Made by a program: the position numbers and the translations under genes. This document shows, in pieces, positions 1-8,688 of a stretch of 64,000 nucleotides of DNA. The notes beneath the pieces are model-generated. The model saw nothing but the letters and a program-made list of their open reading frames with translations, was not told the DNA's origin and made no database searches. Numbering within the stretch: the first letter of the stretch is position 1; each line of letters opens with the position of its first letter. This stretch comes from Vulcanisaeta thermophila. GTDB lineage: Archaea > Thermoproteota > Thermoprotei > Thermoproteales > Thermocladiaceae. The stretch spans positions 124,001 through 188,000 of the forward strand of contig NZ_BCLI01000005.1 of the NCBI RefSeq assembly GCF_001748385.1. Direction: 5' to 3'.

Positions 1-354
1 CTCGACTAGGGAGTAACCTGGCATGAACAATGTCATTAGTGCGCCGAGCGCATACCTAATGTACATTAACGGGCCACTGCTTATTAGGAGTACGGCTGAT
101 AACGAGGCCAGGGATATGCCGAGGACCACCCAGTACCAAAGGCCCTCGATGCTTAGGAAGTACATGGCCCTATTATCCATTGGGTATCCCTCAAGCTCCA
201 CCGCACCCCTCTTCCAAAGCATCATTAATTCATAAGCCACGTACTCCCTGGGAACCCCAACCCTACTGGAAACCTCATTAACAATCTCCTCAACCGTGGC
301 GCAGGGCCTCCTCTCAACCTCCCTAAGCACCGCATCCCTAATATCACTAGCCAC
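1..354 (-). CDS. DUF1616-type membrane protein, N-terminal part (runs off the window)
   Basis: Reading the minus strand from a GTG at 354 gives 118 open codons that continue past the window edge. The first ~60 residues look like a small helical, winged-helix-like region (DIRDAVLREVERRP, then VPREYVAYELMMLWKRG). A membrane helix follows (WYWVVLGISLASLSAVLLI), then the stretch YIRYALGALMTLFMPGYSL, which resembles the start of archaeal DUF1616 membrane domains. Its GTG overlaps the last 8 bases of the upstream gene, so the two are translationally coupled. The family has no firm biochemical role; the neighbouring flippase and kinase suggest cell-surface work (inference). Confidence 0.6.
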   Translation of the reverse strand, partial: MASDIRDAVLREVERRPCATVEEIVNEVSSRVGVPREYVAYELMMLWKRGAVELEGYPMDNRAMYFLSIEGLWYWVVLGISLASLSAVLLISSGPLMYIRYALGALMTLFMPGYSLVE

Positions 355-1249
355 TGGGCATCACCCCGGTGGCGTTTATCCACAACTGCACGTAATTACC
401 CGTGTAGGTCAGTGTTAGGTTGCTTGGGTCGTAGTACCAAAGCTCGGCCACAACCCTGTAGGTGCCTGTGGAGTTTAGGGAGAAGGTTAATGGGGTGGTG
501 TAGGTGGCGTTGTTTAGGAGGACCACCTGGTACATTATTGTGGGCGTGAGGTCCAGCGGTGGCTCCGCCGTGGTATTGCTCGTTATGTAAACCTTGATTA
601 CGTACCAAATGGGCCTATCCATGTGATTGTAAATGAATAGGTATAGGTTTACGGGCTGCCCCACGGGAACCACGGTTGGGTAATCACCAATGCTCATGTT
701 GGAATTAAGAAGGGCTATTGCCGAGAAGGGTTCATGCGGACCACCAACAATCATTACGGCCACCCCAAATGCCACGAAAACCACCATCACTGCCGCCAGG
801 ACGCCCAGGACCTCCTCATTGAATAACAGGGTCCTCTCACCACCACTGGTGCGATTAACCCTATACTTACCCCTAAACCTGAGCCATAACCCACCAAGGA
901 TCTCCCTACGCCTTACGTACAACAGTACGGGCAGTGCAATAACCACGAGCAACGCAATTATTATCAATGCCAGGTTGAGCCAGTGGTGTAGGTGGACCGT
1001 GGGCGCCATGGAGTTGGCGGTGGTGATTATGTACTCGGCCATTAACGTGGCATTGCTGGTGTAGCCCTCCTGCTCGAGTTCGATGGCTTCATTGAGCGCA
1101 TTGACCAATGAGGTCACGTTGGCACCCTCAGCGCCTAATTTAGACACCATGGAGTAGGCCGTGAGTAGTTGGTTTACCTGGGCCACCGTGGGTATGGCTA
1201 GAATCCCAATAGCCAGTACTATGATTGGGATTAGCAGGTACGCCCTCAT
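347..1249 (-). CDS. Membrane protein with DUF1616-like extracytoplasmic region
   Basis: The 300-residue product starts with a signal or anchor helix (about residues 3-23), has a second helix at about 88-110 followed by an arginine-rich cytoplasmic stretch, and a third helix at about 148-170. The C-terminal 130 residues are a beta-rich, N-glycosylation-sequon-rich extracytoplasmic domain with the pattern GDYPTVVPVGQPVNLYLFI, as in DUF1616 proteins. It overlaps the next DUF1616-type gene by 8 bp, which suggests the two work together. It heads toward the window edge, downstream of a flippase, a nucleotidyltransferase-like gene and a P-loop kinase. The function is unknown; a role in surface polysaccharide or S-layer biogenesis is inferred from context only. 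Confidence 0.65.
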   Translation of the reverse strand: MRAYLLIPIIVLAIGILAIPTVAQVNQLLTAYSMVSKLGAEGANVTSLVNALNEAIELEQEGYTSNATLMAEYIITTANSMAPTVHLHHWLNLALIIIALLVVIALPVLLYVRRREILGGLWLRFRGKYRVNRTSGGERTLLFNEEVLGVLAAVMVVFVAFGVAVMIVGGPHEPFSAIALLNSNMSIGDYPTVVPVGQPVNLYLFIYNHMDRPIWYVIKVYITSNTTAEPPLDLTPTIMYQVVLLNNATYTTPLTFSLNSTGTYRVVAELWYYDPSNLTLTYTGNYVQLWINATGVMPSG

Positions 1250-1385
1250 ATTAGGGACCCAGGTTGGGTACTTTGTGGATTGTGGGTGTTAATTAATAAT
1301 GATGGGGTAATCAATCCCTGACCATAATGCATGTGAAGATGTTTATTCATAATTCAGGGCTTGGTTAAAACTGGAGAAATAAAGC

Positions 1386-2852
1386 TTACCCACTCAACAC
1401 GGCGGTGAAGGGTTTGACCATGAACTTCAGAAACCTGGGTAGTTGATTCATTACTGACTGGGGTATGGGCTTCATTATGTAAATAACGGCTAGGGTGTCC
1501 ATGAGTAGTATGATTTGAGATATTGGCCAACCACGCATTACCGTGATTGCCGATGATGCGGATGCCAACATGCCAATTACCAATAGGTTGAACAGGACGT
1601 CCCTATCCCTAAGGTGTGCATCGCTGATTATGAACGTAATTAACGAGGTCACTGAGGATAAGTATGATGAAAGGATTACTGAGTAGAAGCCTAGGTACTT
1701 AACGGTGGTTATGAATGTTAAGAGGCCCACGGTAATCCCCAATGCCGAGACCTTAACCGAGTGCCAACCCCTACCAAGGACCCAGTAGTATATTGTGTAT
1801 ATGCCCACCGGCGCCGAAATCACTGCGGAGGCGAATAGCAGCATTCCGTAGGGTATGGCCCTCACGTAATCACCATGCACAATGCCCAGGATGGGAAGTA
1901 GTGGGGCGGCTAATGTGGCTAACTGCGATAGTAAACCGCCGATCACTATAGCGGAGATTGTGTAATCCTTTATCAAGGCCTTTGTATTACCGCCTGCGCC
2001 TATCACGTGTGAGAGCTTGCTGCTGAATACGTTATTCACAGACCCAGTCAATGCCGTTACTGCCCCGAGCATGTATGTTGTTAGGTTGTATATTGCCACG
2101 TACTCAGGGCCCAGGGATAGGTACATTAGGTATGTCAATGCGTAACCCCCTATCGAGCCTATGTAACCGATTATCCAGTTTTGAAAGCCCATGTTAAGGT
2201 ACCTCTTAAATCCACTCCTTATCAGGGCTAGGCCCTTCAGTGGGTTTGGTAGTCGCTTTATAATTGACATGTAGTACAGGAGTGTCGTTAATTGACCAAT
2301 GAGCACCGATATTATTATTGCGTAGACGCTGTGCATTATCACCAGTAGGGCAACCTCAAGGGGCCTAAAGACGAGGCCATAGAGCATGTTCCCAATACCC
2401 TGGGACCTGAGCCTGCCCATTATCCATAGGTATGTTGATAGGACGCCCGTGAGTGCCTGGGTTATTATCCAGGCAATGTATATGTAGACAATACCCAGGT
2501 AGTAACTGGGTATCTTACTAATTATGTAGAGGGGTATTGCGAGGAGTAGTGTTAGTGAGTATGCGGTGGTTAGTATTATTGTGATGAGGAGTATGGCGGC
2601 CATGTGCTCCTCAAAGGGCATGTTCCTGGCATGGAGCATGGCGGCCTCCCTGGCAATGGCCACGTCAATGCCCAGTGTTGGGAAGAAGAGTGAGAATATA
2701 CCCATCATTGCCAGGAGCGAGTTGTAATAACCGTACTGTGTTAGGGGTATTAATTTAGTTAGTACGATGACGTATATCACGGCAAATGCATAATTCACGG
2801 CGGATGCCAAGTATCCAGCGATGACCCCAGACACTGGGGATTCACTACTCAT
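1386..2852 (-). CDS. Polysaccharide flippase-like transporter (MATE/Wzx fold)
   Basis: The 488-residue protein is almost entirely hydrophobic, with about 12-14 membrane helices. It opens with SGVIAGYLASAVNYAFAVIY and contains the ALLVIM and YVAIYNLTTYMLGAVTALTG type segments typical of polysaccharide biosynthesis (Wzx, RfbX) flippases. The expected role is to flip lipid-linked oligosaccharides across the membrane for N-glycans or exopolysaccharide. It lies in a minus-strand run behind a nucleotidyltransferase-like gene and a kinase and ahead of DUF1616-type proteins. The actual cargo cannot be read from sequence. Gene length matches the family, and there is no sign of truncation. Confidence 0.75.
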   Translation of the reverse strand: MSSESPVSGVIAGYLASAVNYAFAVIYVIVLTKLIPLTQYGYYNSLLAMMGIFSLFFPTLGIDVAIAREAAMLHARNMPFEEHMAAILLITIILTTAYSLTLLLAIPLYIISKIPSYYLGIVYIYIAWIITQALTGVLSTYLWIMGRLRSQGIGNMLYGLVFRPLEVALLVIMHSVYAIIISVLIGQLTTLLYYMSIIKRLPNPLKGLALIRSGFKRYLNMGFQNWIIGYIGSIGGYALTYLMYLSLGPEYVAIYNLTTYMLGAVTALTGSVNNVFSSKLSHVIGAGGNTKALIKDYTISAIVIGGLLSQLATLAAPLLPILGIVHGDYVRAIPYGMLLFASAVISAPVGIYTIYYWVLGRGWHSVKVSALGITVGLLTFITTVKYLGFYSVILSSYLSSVTSLITFIISDAHLRDRDVLFNLLVIGMLASASSAITVMRGWPISQIILLMDTLAVIYIMKPIPQSVMNQLPRFLKFMVKPFTAVLSG

Positions 2853-2891
2853 TTGCCTAACCCAGGTTGTGTGCTTAATTAAAAAGCAATA

Positions 2892-3818
2892 CTAATACGA
2901 GGATCTGAAAATATGGTTCATGAGCAGCCTCGGGAGGTCCGTGTTGAGCGTGGCCCTGAGGGCGGTGGGCATGCGCGTCAGTGTTTCCCTGTTTATGAAC
3001 CTCTCGGTGTAGCAGGGTATTAAGTACCGAGGGCCGTACTTAACGGGTAACTCACCCCTGAGGTTATCCCTCACGTTTAATGGGGCCAGCACCCTCACCA
3101 CGTTACTCACTGGGTTGTTTTGGCCGAATGCCAGGTCGCTTAGTTCCTTAACCATGGACATGAATAGCATGAGGGATTTCGTGAGGTGGAGTTCCCCAGC
3201 GTACCTGAGGGCCCCCGTTAAGTGGGTTAGCCAAAGGGCCGCTGTGTAGTAATCGCTTAGTGTGAACATCCACTCCTTAATGACGCTGTGGGCTACCGTG
3301 GCCAGTAGGTCCAGGGGCTCCACAGGGGCTCTGACCCTAATCCCATCGATGCGCCTATCTGCTGTGTGCCTAATTAGGTACTCACCGCTTATGTACACAA
3401 GCCCCGATACCGAGAGGTCCGTGGTCACGTCTAGGTAGTAATTATACGAGGCGCTGTGTAGGGTGGCTCCGTAGGGGGCCCTGTCAAGGAGTCTCAAACC
3501 GTCGTTCCTGAACATCCTTATTACCCTGCCCAGGTCCTCCCTCTTAACCACTAGGTCTATGTCTGACGGTATCCTTGGGAAGGGTCTTAGGGTCTTAACC
3601 ACCGTGTACTCAAGCCCATCCATACGCCTGACCACGTACTCGAGGAATCCCAGGAACTCCTCATACCTCCCCAGGTACTTATCATCAACCAGTAACTGAA
3701 CCTTGTTTAACTCAGCCAATGCCAACAAACCCGGGTCTAGCCCGTGATCACCACGCCCCCTTATCAACCCAGGTACTCCAATAATCCTCATGAGCCTTAT
3801 GGTGCCCTCAGGAGCCAC
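2892..3818 (-). CDS. Nucleotidyltransferase-like protein
   Basis: The 308-residue protein carries the motif FPRIPSDIDLVVKRED at about residues 80-95, which matches the acidic metal-binding segment of the minimal nucleotidyltransferase fold (uncharacterised NTP_transf_5-type proteins). A conserved-looking EPLDLLATVAHSVIKEW stretch and a helical C-terminal half follow. GTG at 3818 is the start, 10 bp after the stop of the upstream P-loop kinase, with GGTGTTGATC just upstream as a plausible ribosome binding site. Pairing with a thymidylate-kinase-like protein and a flippase recurs in archaeal surface-glycan loci (family knowledge). The substrate is unknown. Confidence 0.55.
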   Translation of the reverse strand: MAPEGTIRLMRIIGVPGLIRGRGDHGLDPGLLALAELNKVQLLVDDKYLGRYEEFLGFLEYVVRRMDGLEYTVVKTLRPFPRIPSDIDLVVKREDLGRVIRMFRNDGLRLLDRAPYGATLHSASYNYYLDVTTDLSVSGLVYISGEYLIRHTADRRIDGIRVRAPVEPLDLLATVAHSVIKEWMFTLSDYYTAALWLTHLTGALRYAGELHLTKSLMLFMSMVKELSDLAFGQNNPVSNVVRVLAPLNVRDNLRGELPVKYGPRYLIPCYTERFINRETLTRMPTALRATLNTDLPRLLMNHIFRSSY

Positions 3819-3828
3819 GGATCAACAC

Positions 3829-4464
3829 CTAAACCCTGTTTTTATCCATTGTCCCACTCACAATGCTTAGTAATTTATCCCTAGCCTCGGTTACCGTGAC
3901 GTTCGTGGTGTCAAGCACCGCAAGGTCCAGAACCCTGCTCAGGGCGTTGTAAATACCCAACTGCTCCCTTAACCCCCAATCAGCACCCCTGCGCACCCTG
4001 AGCACCTTGTAGTCAGCGGTTACGTAAACAATAACGTTGCTTCTCATGGCAATGGATATCAAGGCCTTACCGAGTATGGACCTTATGAATGCGGAATCTC
4101 CAGTGGTCATTGAGACCCAAACCACGAGGTCCAGGGCGCACCTATCGCCAATGACCACGTAGCCCAACAATGCGGGTAATGAATACCTGGTTAGGATTAT
4201 GGGTATTGCGGATATGAATTCCAGGAACCACCACAGGGGCCTCAGTGAGCCTGGTATGGAGATGCCGTAGTAGGGATTACCACGGCCCCTGAACACGGGG
4301 AACCTGGATAAAAACCTGGCGATTAGGGAGGCTATGGTGTGGCTACCCCTCATCCAGGAAACCCTAACCCTAAACCCACGCCTACTTAACTCCAAAGCCA
4401 GCTCCCTAGCCACCGTGGACTTGCCCGAGCCATCGGGGCCCGTTAGGCATATTATAATGCCCAT
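3829..4464 (-). CDS. Thymidylate-kinase-like P-loop kinase
   Basis: The 211-residue protein begins MGIIICLTGPDGSGKSTVAR, a Walker A loop (GPDGSGKS) at the N terminus as in thymidylate kinases. A later IGDRCALDLVVW (about residues 103-114) corresponds to the DR(Y/x) substrate loop, and RRGADW may be the lid. A canonical thymidylate kinase is present elsewhere in the window (22.8 kb) and this copy has a long hydrophobic insert (SLRPLWWFLEFISAIPIILT), so it is probably a paralog that phosphorylates something else, perhaps a lipid or sugar intermediate of the neighbouring glycan genes (inference). It appears to be the first gene of the minus-strand run. Confidence 0.6.
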   Translation of the reverse strand: MGIIICLTGPDGSGKSTVARELALELSRRGFRVRVSWMRGSHTIASLIARFLSRFPVFRGRGNPYYGISIPGSLRPLWWFLEFISAIPIILTRYSLPALLGYVVIGDRCALDLVVWVSMTTGDSAFIRSILGKALISIAMRSNVIVYVTADYKVLRVRRGADWGLREQLGIYNALSRVLDLAVLDTTNVTVTEARDKLLSIVSGTMDKNRV

Positions 4465-4630
4465 GGACTACTTTCATTAAGTTAAAACTTAATTTAAGGT
4501 TATGGTTTTTACTTATGATTAACCCTGGGTTGTCAGTGCATGTATGAACAGGGTACCAAAAGCCGTGGCTAAGTCAGCGCCAGCAGTCATGCCAAGCTTA
4601 ACAGTCACAACCAACGCCACATACCCAGGA

Positions 4631-4839
4631 GGCGAACCAGGGCTCTCTTTAAGGGCAGGCTCGAATTCATCGTTAACAATAGCTGGGTTCGCTAATTTGA
4701 CAACGATGAGGAGGCGCTCAAGGCGCTCCTTGAGAACTTCGGCTTAACAACCGCGTTAATTAAACGAGTGGAGCGTGAGGAGAGGCCGGTCTACATGACG
4801 AGTTTAACATCAGGTTTATTGAGCATTATTATTAAGTAG
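4631..4839 (+). pseudogene. Eroded coding remnant, identity unknown
   Basis: On the plus strand one frame reads FKGRLEFIVNNSWVR, then a TAA stop, then in the same frame FDNDEEALKALLENFG and VEREERPVYMTSLT before a TAG at 4837. The composition and helical pattern are protein-like on both sides of the internal stop, which is what a recently broken gene looks like. The other frames in this 440-bp gap are short. I do not recognise the family. The remainder of 4465-4907 shows no feature I can name. Confidence is low because the fragment is short. Confidence 0.35.
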
Positions 4840-4907
4840 GAAAGGTGAAGTGACGTGCCAATAATAAATATAACTTATTCGTTCGAGTGATAGTATTCCA
4901 GGGGTTC

Positions 4908-5540
4908 TTATCTTGGTTCTTCTATCTTAAGTATTGCCTTCACAACTTTGATAACTGGGTATAGTGTTTCTGACTGTATCACTATCTTGGCACTACCCGC
5001 TACTTCATTGCTTGTGGGGTTGTATGCTATGGAGTACTTCGCCTTGGTTAGCATGGGTATGTCCATCTCGCTATCCCCAATTGCCAATACCTCGTTCCAA
5101 TCGATACCCAGTTGGTTTAGTATTTCGTTGATTACTTCCTTACTTTCCACATTAACCCTAACCGAGATTAGGTTCCCGCTTTCATCATAGATCAACTCAT
5201 TGCTTATGTAATGATTCACGTAGTCCCTGATTGGTGCGCCCGTGTAGTTAAGGCCCCCTGTGATGGCTATGATCCTCATGTTCGCGGCCTTAAGCGTCCT
5301 TAGTAGTTCAATAGCACCCCTCCTCAGGGTTATTGGTGGTTCCGCCCAGGTCTTGGGCACCCCAAACCATAGAAGTGCGTCCGTTATGGCCCAGTCCCTG
5401 TAGTTTATGAGCCCTGCCTTGTACGCTTCCCTGTTTATTGATGCCCAGTACTCGGTGCCCAGTATCCTGTGTAGGTGTTGCCATGCGGATTTGAAGTACG
5501 TGAGTACCCCATCCACGTCTAGTATTGCCGTGGTTATCAT
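4908..5540 (-). CDS. HAD-superfamily phosphatase (phosphoserine-phosphatase-like)
   Basis: The 210-residue protein has all HAD motifs: motif I ILDVDGVLT (residues 6-14) with both aspartates, motif II IAITGG (about 95), a motif III lysine in VNVESKEVINEI, and motif IV GDSEMDIPML (about 157). The helical cap between motifs I and II suits small-molecule phosphatases of the SerB or phosphoglycolate group. The substrate cannot be decided from sequence. The ATG at 5540 lies 6 bp after the stop of the small heat-shock-like gene upstream, so the two are probably co-transcribed. Confidence 0.75.
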   Translation of the reverse strand: MITTAILDVDGVLTYFKSAWQHLHRILGTEYWASINREAYKAGLINYRDWAITDALLWFGVPKTWAEPPITLRRGAIELLRTLKAANMRIIAITGGLNYTGAPIRDYVNHYISNELIYDESGNLISVRVNVESKEVINEILNQLGIDWNEVLAIGDSEMDIPMLTKAKYSIAYNPTSNEVAGSAKIVIQSETLYPVIKVVKAILKIEEPR

Positions 5541-5546
5541 TATCCA

Positions 5547-5891
5547 TCACTCCACGCTTACCCGCTTACCTCCCTTAATGGGTAACTTAATTATTAATAG
5601 CCCATTGTTATAGCGCGCGGTGGCTCCCTGGTAATCCACGGGGCTTGGTAACTCCTTAATGAGTAGGTACTTCCTTCCCTCGCCCACGGCCGTAACCTTT
5701 ACCGTGCTTTCCCCTATTAACTCCACGGTTATCCCCTCCTTACCCACGCCTGGGACCTCCACCTCAAGTATAACCGCATCACCCTCAATCCAATACCTAT
5801 ACCTCGGCTCCCTGTAGTCACCACTAACCGTTGTTCCCCAGCCAATGCCTATGAATATGCCTATCATCCCACCCCCCACTAACCATGCCAC
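5547..5891 (-). CDS. Small Hsp20/alpha-crystallin-like protein
   Basis: The 114-residue protein has an alpha-crystallin-type beta sandwich from about residue 30: RYWIEGDAVILEVEVPGVGK, then GITVELIGESTVKVTAVGEG and a C-terminal NNGLLIIKLPIKGG. These match the DVPGV and A.y.nGvL.i.lP signatures of Hsp20 proteins. The N-terminal arm is short, glycine-rich and hydrophobic (MIGIFIGIGWG), unlike the usual phenylalanine-rich arm, so membrane or oligomer contact is possible (inference). The family acts as an ATP-independent holdase. The gene sits directly upstream of the HAD phosphatase with a 6-bp gap. Confidence 0.7.
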   Translation of the reverse strand: MAWLVGGGMIGIFIGIGWGTTVSGDYREPRYRYWIEGDAVILEVEVPGVGKEGITVELIGESTVKVTAVGEGRKYLLIKELPSPVDYQGATARYNNGLLIIKLPIKGGKRVSVE

Positions 5892-5927
5892 CCAAGCCTT
5901 AAATGCATTAGTGGTGCCACGTATTAA

Positions 5928-6425
5928 TCACTTCCGTCCTTGCCCTCCCTCACCACCCTCTAGGGCCTTTTTTATAATCTTGGGCTGCACGTACATCACC
6001 TTAACCAGCAGTATGAATTGCCTCAATAGGCGTTGGTACTCGAGCAGGTCTCTCCTGCCTGTTTCCATGTACTCCCTGAGCATTAAATCCGCAATGTCCT
6101 CCATGGTGTACTCATTAAGGTCCTTACCTCCTCGGTGTAGTACTTGGTCTTTGTTGGAGGTAATAATGCCCTGAGCATCCGCAGCATTAACGTTGCCTCA
6201 TTAGGGCTTAGGATCCCCTGGCCTCCAGTATCTTGATGAGGAACTCGTGATTGAGTTAAAGGCGCCTTCCAGCCTATCCATCCTAAGTTCCACATTCCTG
6301 AACCTAAACTCCACCTCTTTGAATTTAGAGGCTAGCCAATAACCCAGTGTAGCTGATGATGTGGCTACGCTGATTATCACCGTTATTATGGTTAGTAACG
6401 CATCAATGCCCATAGAAATCACCAA
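5928..6425 (-). pseudogene. Frameshifted copy of a membrane-anchored coiled-coil protein
   Basis: Three frames of the minus strand together rebuild one protein. The first piece (from 6425) gives a membrane helix and a coil ending DRLEGAFNS. The second gives NEATLMLRMLRALLPPTKTK followed by YYTEE. The third gives EYTMEDIADLMLREYMETGR and RRDLLEYQRLL before a TGA at 5930. The intact gene at 47220-47804 has the same order (membrane helix, coil, RTKYYTEED, EEYTWEDIQTL, ETGRRDLIEYR). At least two frameshifts, near 6240 and 6125, plus a small deletion after YYTEE, break this copy. Its start overlaps the upstream gene by 7 bp. Confidence 0.75.
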
Positions 6426-6847
6426 TTACTAGTTACGAAACCCAGGCCCAGCCCTGCGATGATACCCAACACAGTTCCTAAAGCTGGGTGTTTAAGTATA
6501 CGACCGACAATCAAGCCCACAATACCTCCACTAACCCCTGTAAGCACAATCCACCAGGACGGGGCGTCAAGTCTTAAGTGGTTGATTGGATCCTTTAATG
6601 GTGATTTCAGATCTCTATGAACTTCGTAATAATTTCTATCATGATATTCAATTATGTGGATTCTGCCTTCATCCTCCAGGGTGAATTCATAGTGGTTTGC
6701 ACCCAGGGCCTCGCCTATGGTCCTCACGGCACCACACATCGTAGGGTGAATTACGCCATGCTTCGGTACCCGCACACTCCTGTGCGGTGGCGCCTTCATT
6801 AACCCCCTAATCAATTCATGCCATGCCACGCAGTCGTTGAGGCTCAC
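6419..6847 (-). CDS. Hypothetical protein with C-terminal membrane hairpin
   Basis: The 142-residue protein has a soluble N-terminal part of about 90 residues (RGLMKAPPHRSVRVPKHGVI, then HYEFTLEDEGRIHIIEYHDR) and two glycine-rich hydrophobic segments at the end (WWIVLTGVSGGIVGLIVGRI and LGTVLGIIAGLGLGFV). I do not recognise the family. GTG at 6847 is supported as the start by a TATA-like ATTTATAAGG centred about 26 bp upstream (near 6873). It precedes and overlaps the broken coiled-coil gene, so its former partner may be lost. Confidence 0.55.
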   Translation of the reverse strand: MSLNDCVAWHELIRGLMKAPPHRSVRVPKHGVIHPTMCGAVRTIGEALGANHYEFTLEDEGRIHIIEYHDRNYYEVHRDLKSPLKDPINHLRLDAPSWWIVLTGVSGGIVGLIVGRILKHPALGTVLGIIAGLGLGFVTSNW

Positions 6848-6987
6848 ATGTTCACTAACACATGGTCCCTTATAAATCCTTTTACGGCCGGTCCCTTTTT
6901 GCCATTAATCTGCTGGCCCTTTAATGCCAATTTCACCTAATGGGTACTTAGTAATTATTAAATACCTAAGGTTTTATTTACTCGTCT

Positions 6988-8604
6988 ATGTCCATTGATT
7001 ATAGGTCATGGGCTAAGGAGCCCATAACGACTTTGGAGATGGCTGTTATTGATAGGAATACGGAGTATCTGGGGATCCCGAGGAGGATCCTCATGGAGAA
7101 TGCGGGTAGGGCTGTGGCCTCGGTGGTCATGGAGAGGAGGCCCAACGCCAGGAATGTGCTTGTGGTTGCGGGCCTTGGGGATAATGGTGGGGATGGTTTG
7201 GTCGCTGCGCGTTACCTGCACTCCTGGGGTAGGGATGTCAGGGTTATCCTGCTGGGCAGGAGAGCTGACGCCAGGGAGGAGTTAGTGGTGGCTAACCTAA
7301 ACGCCCTGTTGAACGTGGGTGTTGAGGTCATTGAGGCGCCCACGCCCTACGACTTACTAGCTAACCAGGACCTGTTCCACCCATGGGCTGAGGTCATTGT
7401 TGATGCCATAATTGGCACGGGGATTAGGGGCGTCCTCAGGGAGCCCCAGGCCACGGCTATTGAGTTGATTAATAAATCGGCTGCGTACAGGGTTGCCGTG
7501 GACGTGCCCAGCGGCCTCGACCCAGACACTGGGGAGGTTAGGGATGCCGCGGTTAGGGCTCACGTGACAGTGACAATGCACAGGCCCAAGGTGGGCCTTG
7601 TTAGGGAGTCCGCGGTTAAGTACGTGGGCGAATTAATAATCGCTGACATTGGGATTCCAGAGGAGGCTGAGCACGTGGTTGGCCCAGGGGATGCCCTGTA
7701 CCTTAACTACTCAAGGAGGCCCGAGTCCAAGAAGGGGGATAATGGTAGGGTTTTGTTCATAGGTGGTAGTAGGGAGTTCACGGGCGCCATTTACCTAGCC
7801 GCCAGGGCTGCCCTGAGGATGGGTGTGGATTTGTCAATAGTCATGGCGCCGCGTGACGTGGCCAGGGACATTAGGTCCCACGACCCGGACATAATAGCCA
7901 TCCCACTCGATGGTGATTACCTAAGCCAGGCCCATGTGGATAGGGTGCTGGAGCAGGTGGGTAGGTCGCACGTGGTCGCCATAGGCCCTGGGCTTGGGCT
8001 TAGGGAGGAGACCATGAGGGCCGTTGTGGAGCTGGTCTCGAGGGCCCTGGACATGGGTAAGAGGGTGGTTATTGATGCAGATGCCATAAAGGCCCTTGGG
8101 GAGCTTAAGAGGCAGGATTTGGTGAGGGATAATGTAATAGTCACACCACACGCTGGGGAGTTTAAGTGGTTGACCAACGTCGACGTTAGCGAATTAAAAC
8201 TCAAGGACAGGGTTTCCAGGGTTGTGGAGACCGTTAAGTCAATGCTCAGGGGTGGTGTGGTTCTCCTGAAGGGTAACGTGGATATAATAACCGATGGGCG
8301 CAGGTACAAGCTGAACCTCACGGGTAACCCAGGCATGACTGTGGGCGGTACGGGTGATGTACTCACTGGCGTCACGGCGGCGCTGGCGGTTAAGGTTAAG
8401 GACTTATTCGAAGCCGCTGCCCTGGCCTCCTTCATAACGGGACTAGCCGGGGACTTGGCCGTTAAGGACCTTGGCTTCCACATAACACCCACCGACGTTA
8501 TTGAGAGGTTGCCCGCGGTCATGAGGAGGTTATTCGACGTGGACTCCATTGTTAAGTCCTCGATCCACGAGGTATCGTATAGATTCCTGTCCAGTGAGGA
8601 TTAA
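6988..8604 (+). CDS. nnr: Bifunctional NAD(P)H-hydrate repair enzyme (epimerase + ADP-dependent dehydratase)
   Basis: The 538-residue protein repairs hydrated NAD(P)H. Residues about 1-215 are the YjeF_N epimerase, with AGLGDNGGDGLVAARYLHSW at about 61-80 and VAVDVPSGLDPDTGEV downstream. Residues about 230-510 are the ribokinase-like carbohydrate kinase (ADP-dependent dehydratase) domain, with VVAIGPGLGLREE and NPGMTVGGTGDVLTGV (about 447-462), whose GTGD aspartate is catalytic. Length and order match archaeal Nnr. An AT-rich TATA-like stretch (TTATTAAATAC) lies about 28 bp before the ATG. It is monocistronic here, with divergent genes on the left. Confidence 0.93.
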   Translation: MSIDYRSWAKEPITTLEMAVIDRNTEYLGIPRRILMENAGRAVASVVMERRPNARNVLVVAGLGDNGGDGLVAARYLHSWGRDVRVILLGRRADAREELVVANLNALLNVGVEVIEAPTPYDLLANQDLFHPWAEVIVDAIIGTGIRGVLREPQATAIELINKSAAYRVAVDVPSGLDPDTGEVRDAAVRAHVTVTMHRPKVGLVRESAVKYVGELIIADIGIPEEAEHVVGPGDALYLNYSRRPESKKGDNGRVLFIGGSREFTGAIYLAARAALRMGVDLSIVMAPRDVARDIRSHDPDIIAIPLDGDYLSQAHVDRVLEQVGRSHVVAIGPGLGLREETMRAVVELVSRALDMGKRVVIDADAIKALGELKRQDLVRDNVIVTPHAGEFKWLTNVDVSELKLKDRVSRVVETVKSMLRGGVVLLKGNVDIITDGRRYKLNLTGNPGMTVGGTGDVLTGVTAALAVKVKDLFEAAALASFITGLAGDLAVKDLGFHITPTDVIERLPAVMRRLFDVDSIVKSSIHEVSYRFLSSED

Positions 8605-8688
8605 CTCAGAAGCCTGGAAGCTCCTCACCACTCGGGGTCCACCATTCTCATCAACACGCAATTAGCACCTAAGGAAGGGGATTAATTA

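Noticed and set aside
1290-1370. Possible C/D-box RNA (ATGATGG, CTGA, GTGAAGA)
   Set aside because: The C box is off-consensus, the D'-C' spacing is too long and no good terminal D box is present.
7917-8549. Long open frame antisense to the nnr gene
   Set aside because: It lies wholly opposite the dehydratase domain, whose motifs are clear, and its amino-acid composition (serine- and threonine-rich) is that of an antisense shadow.
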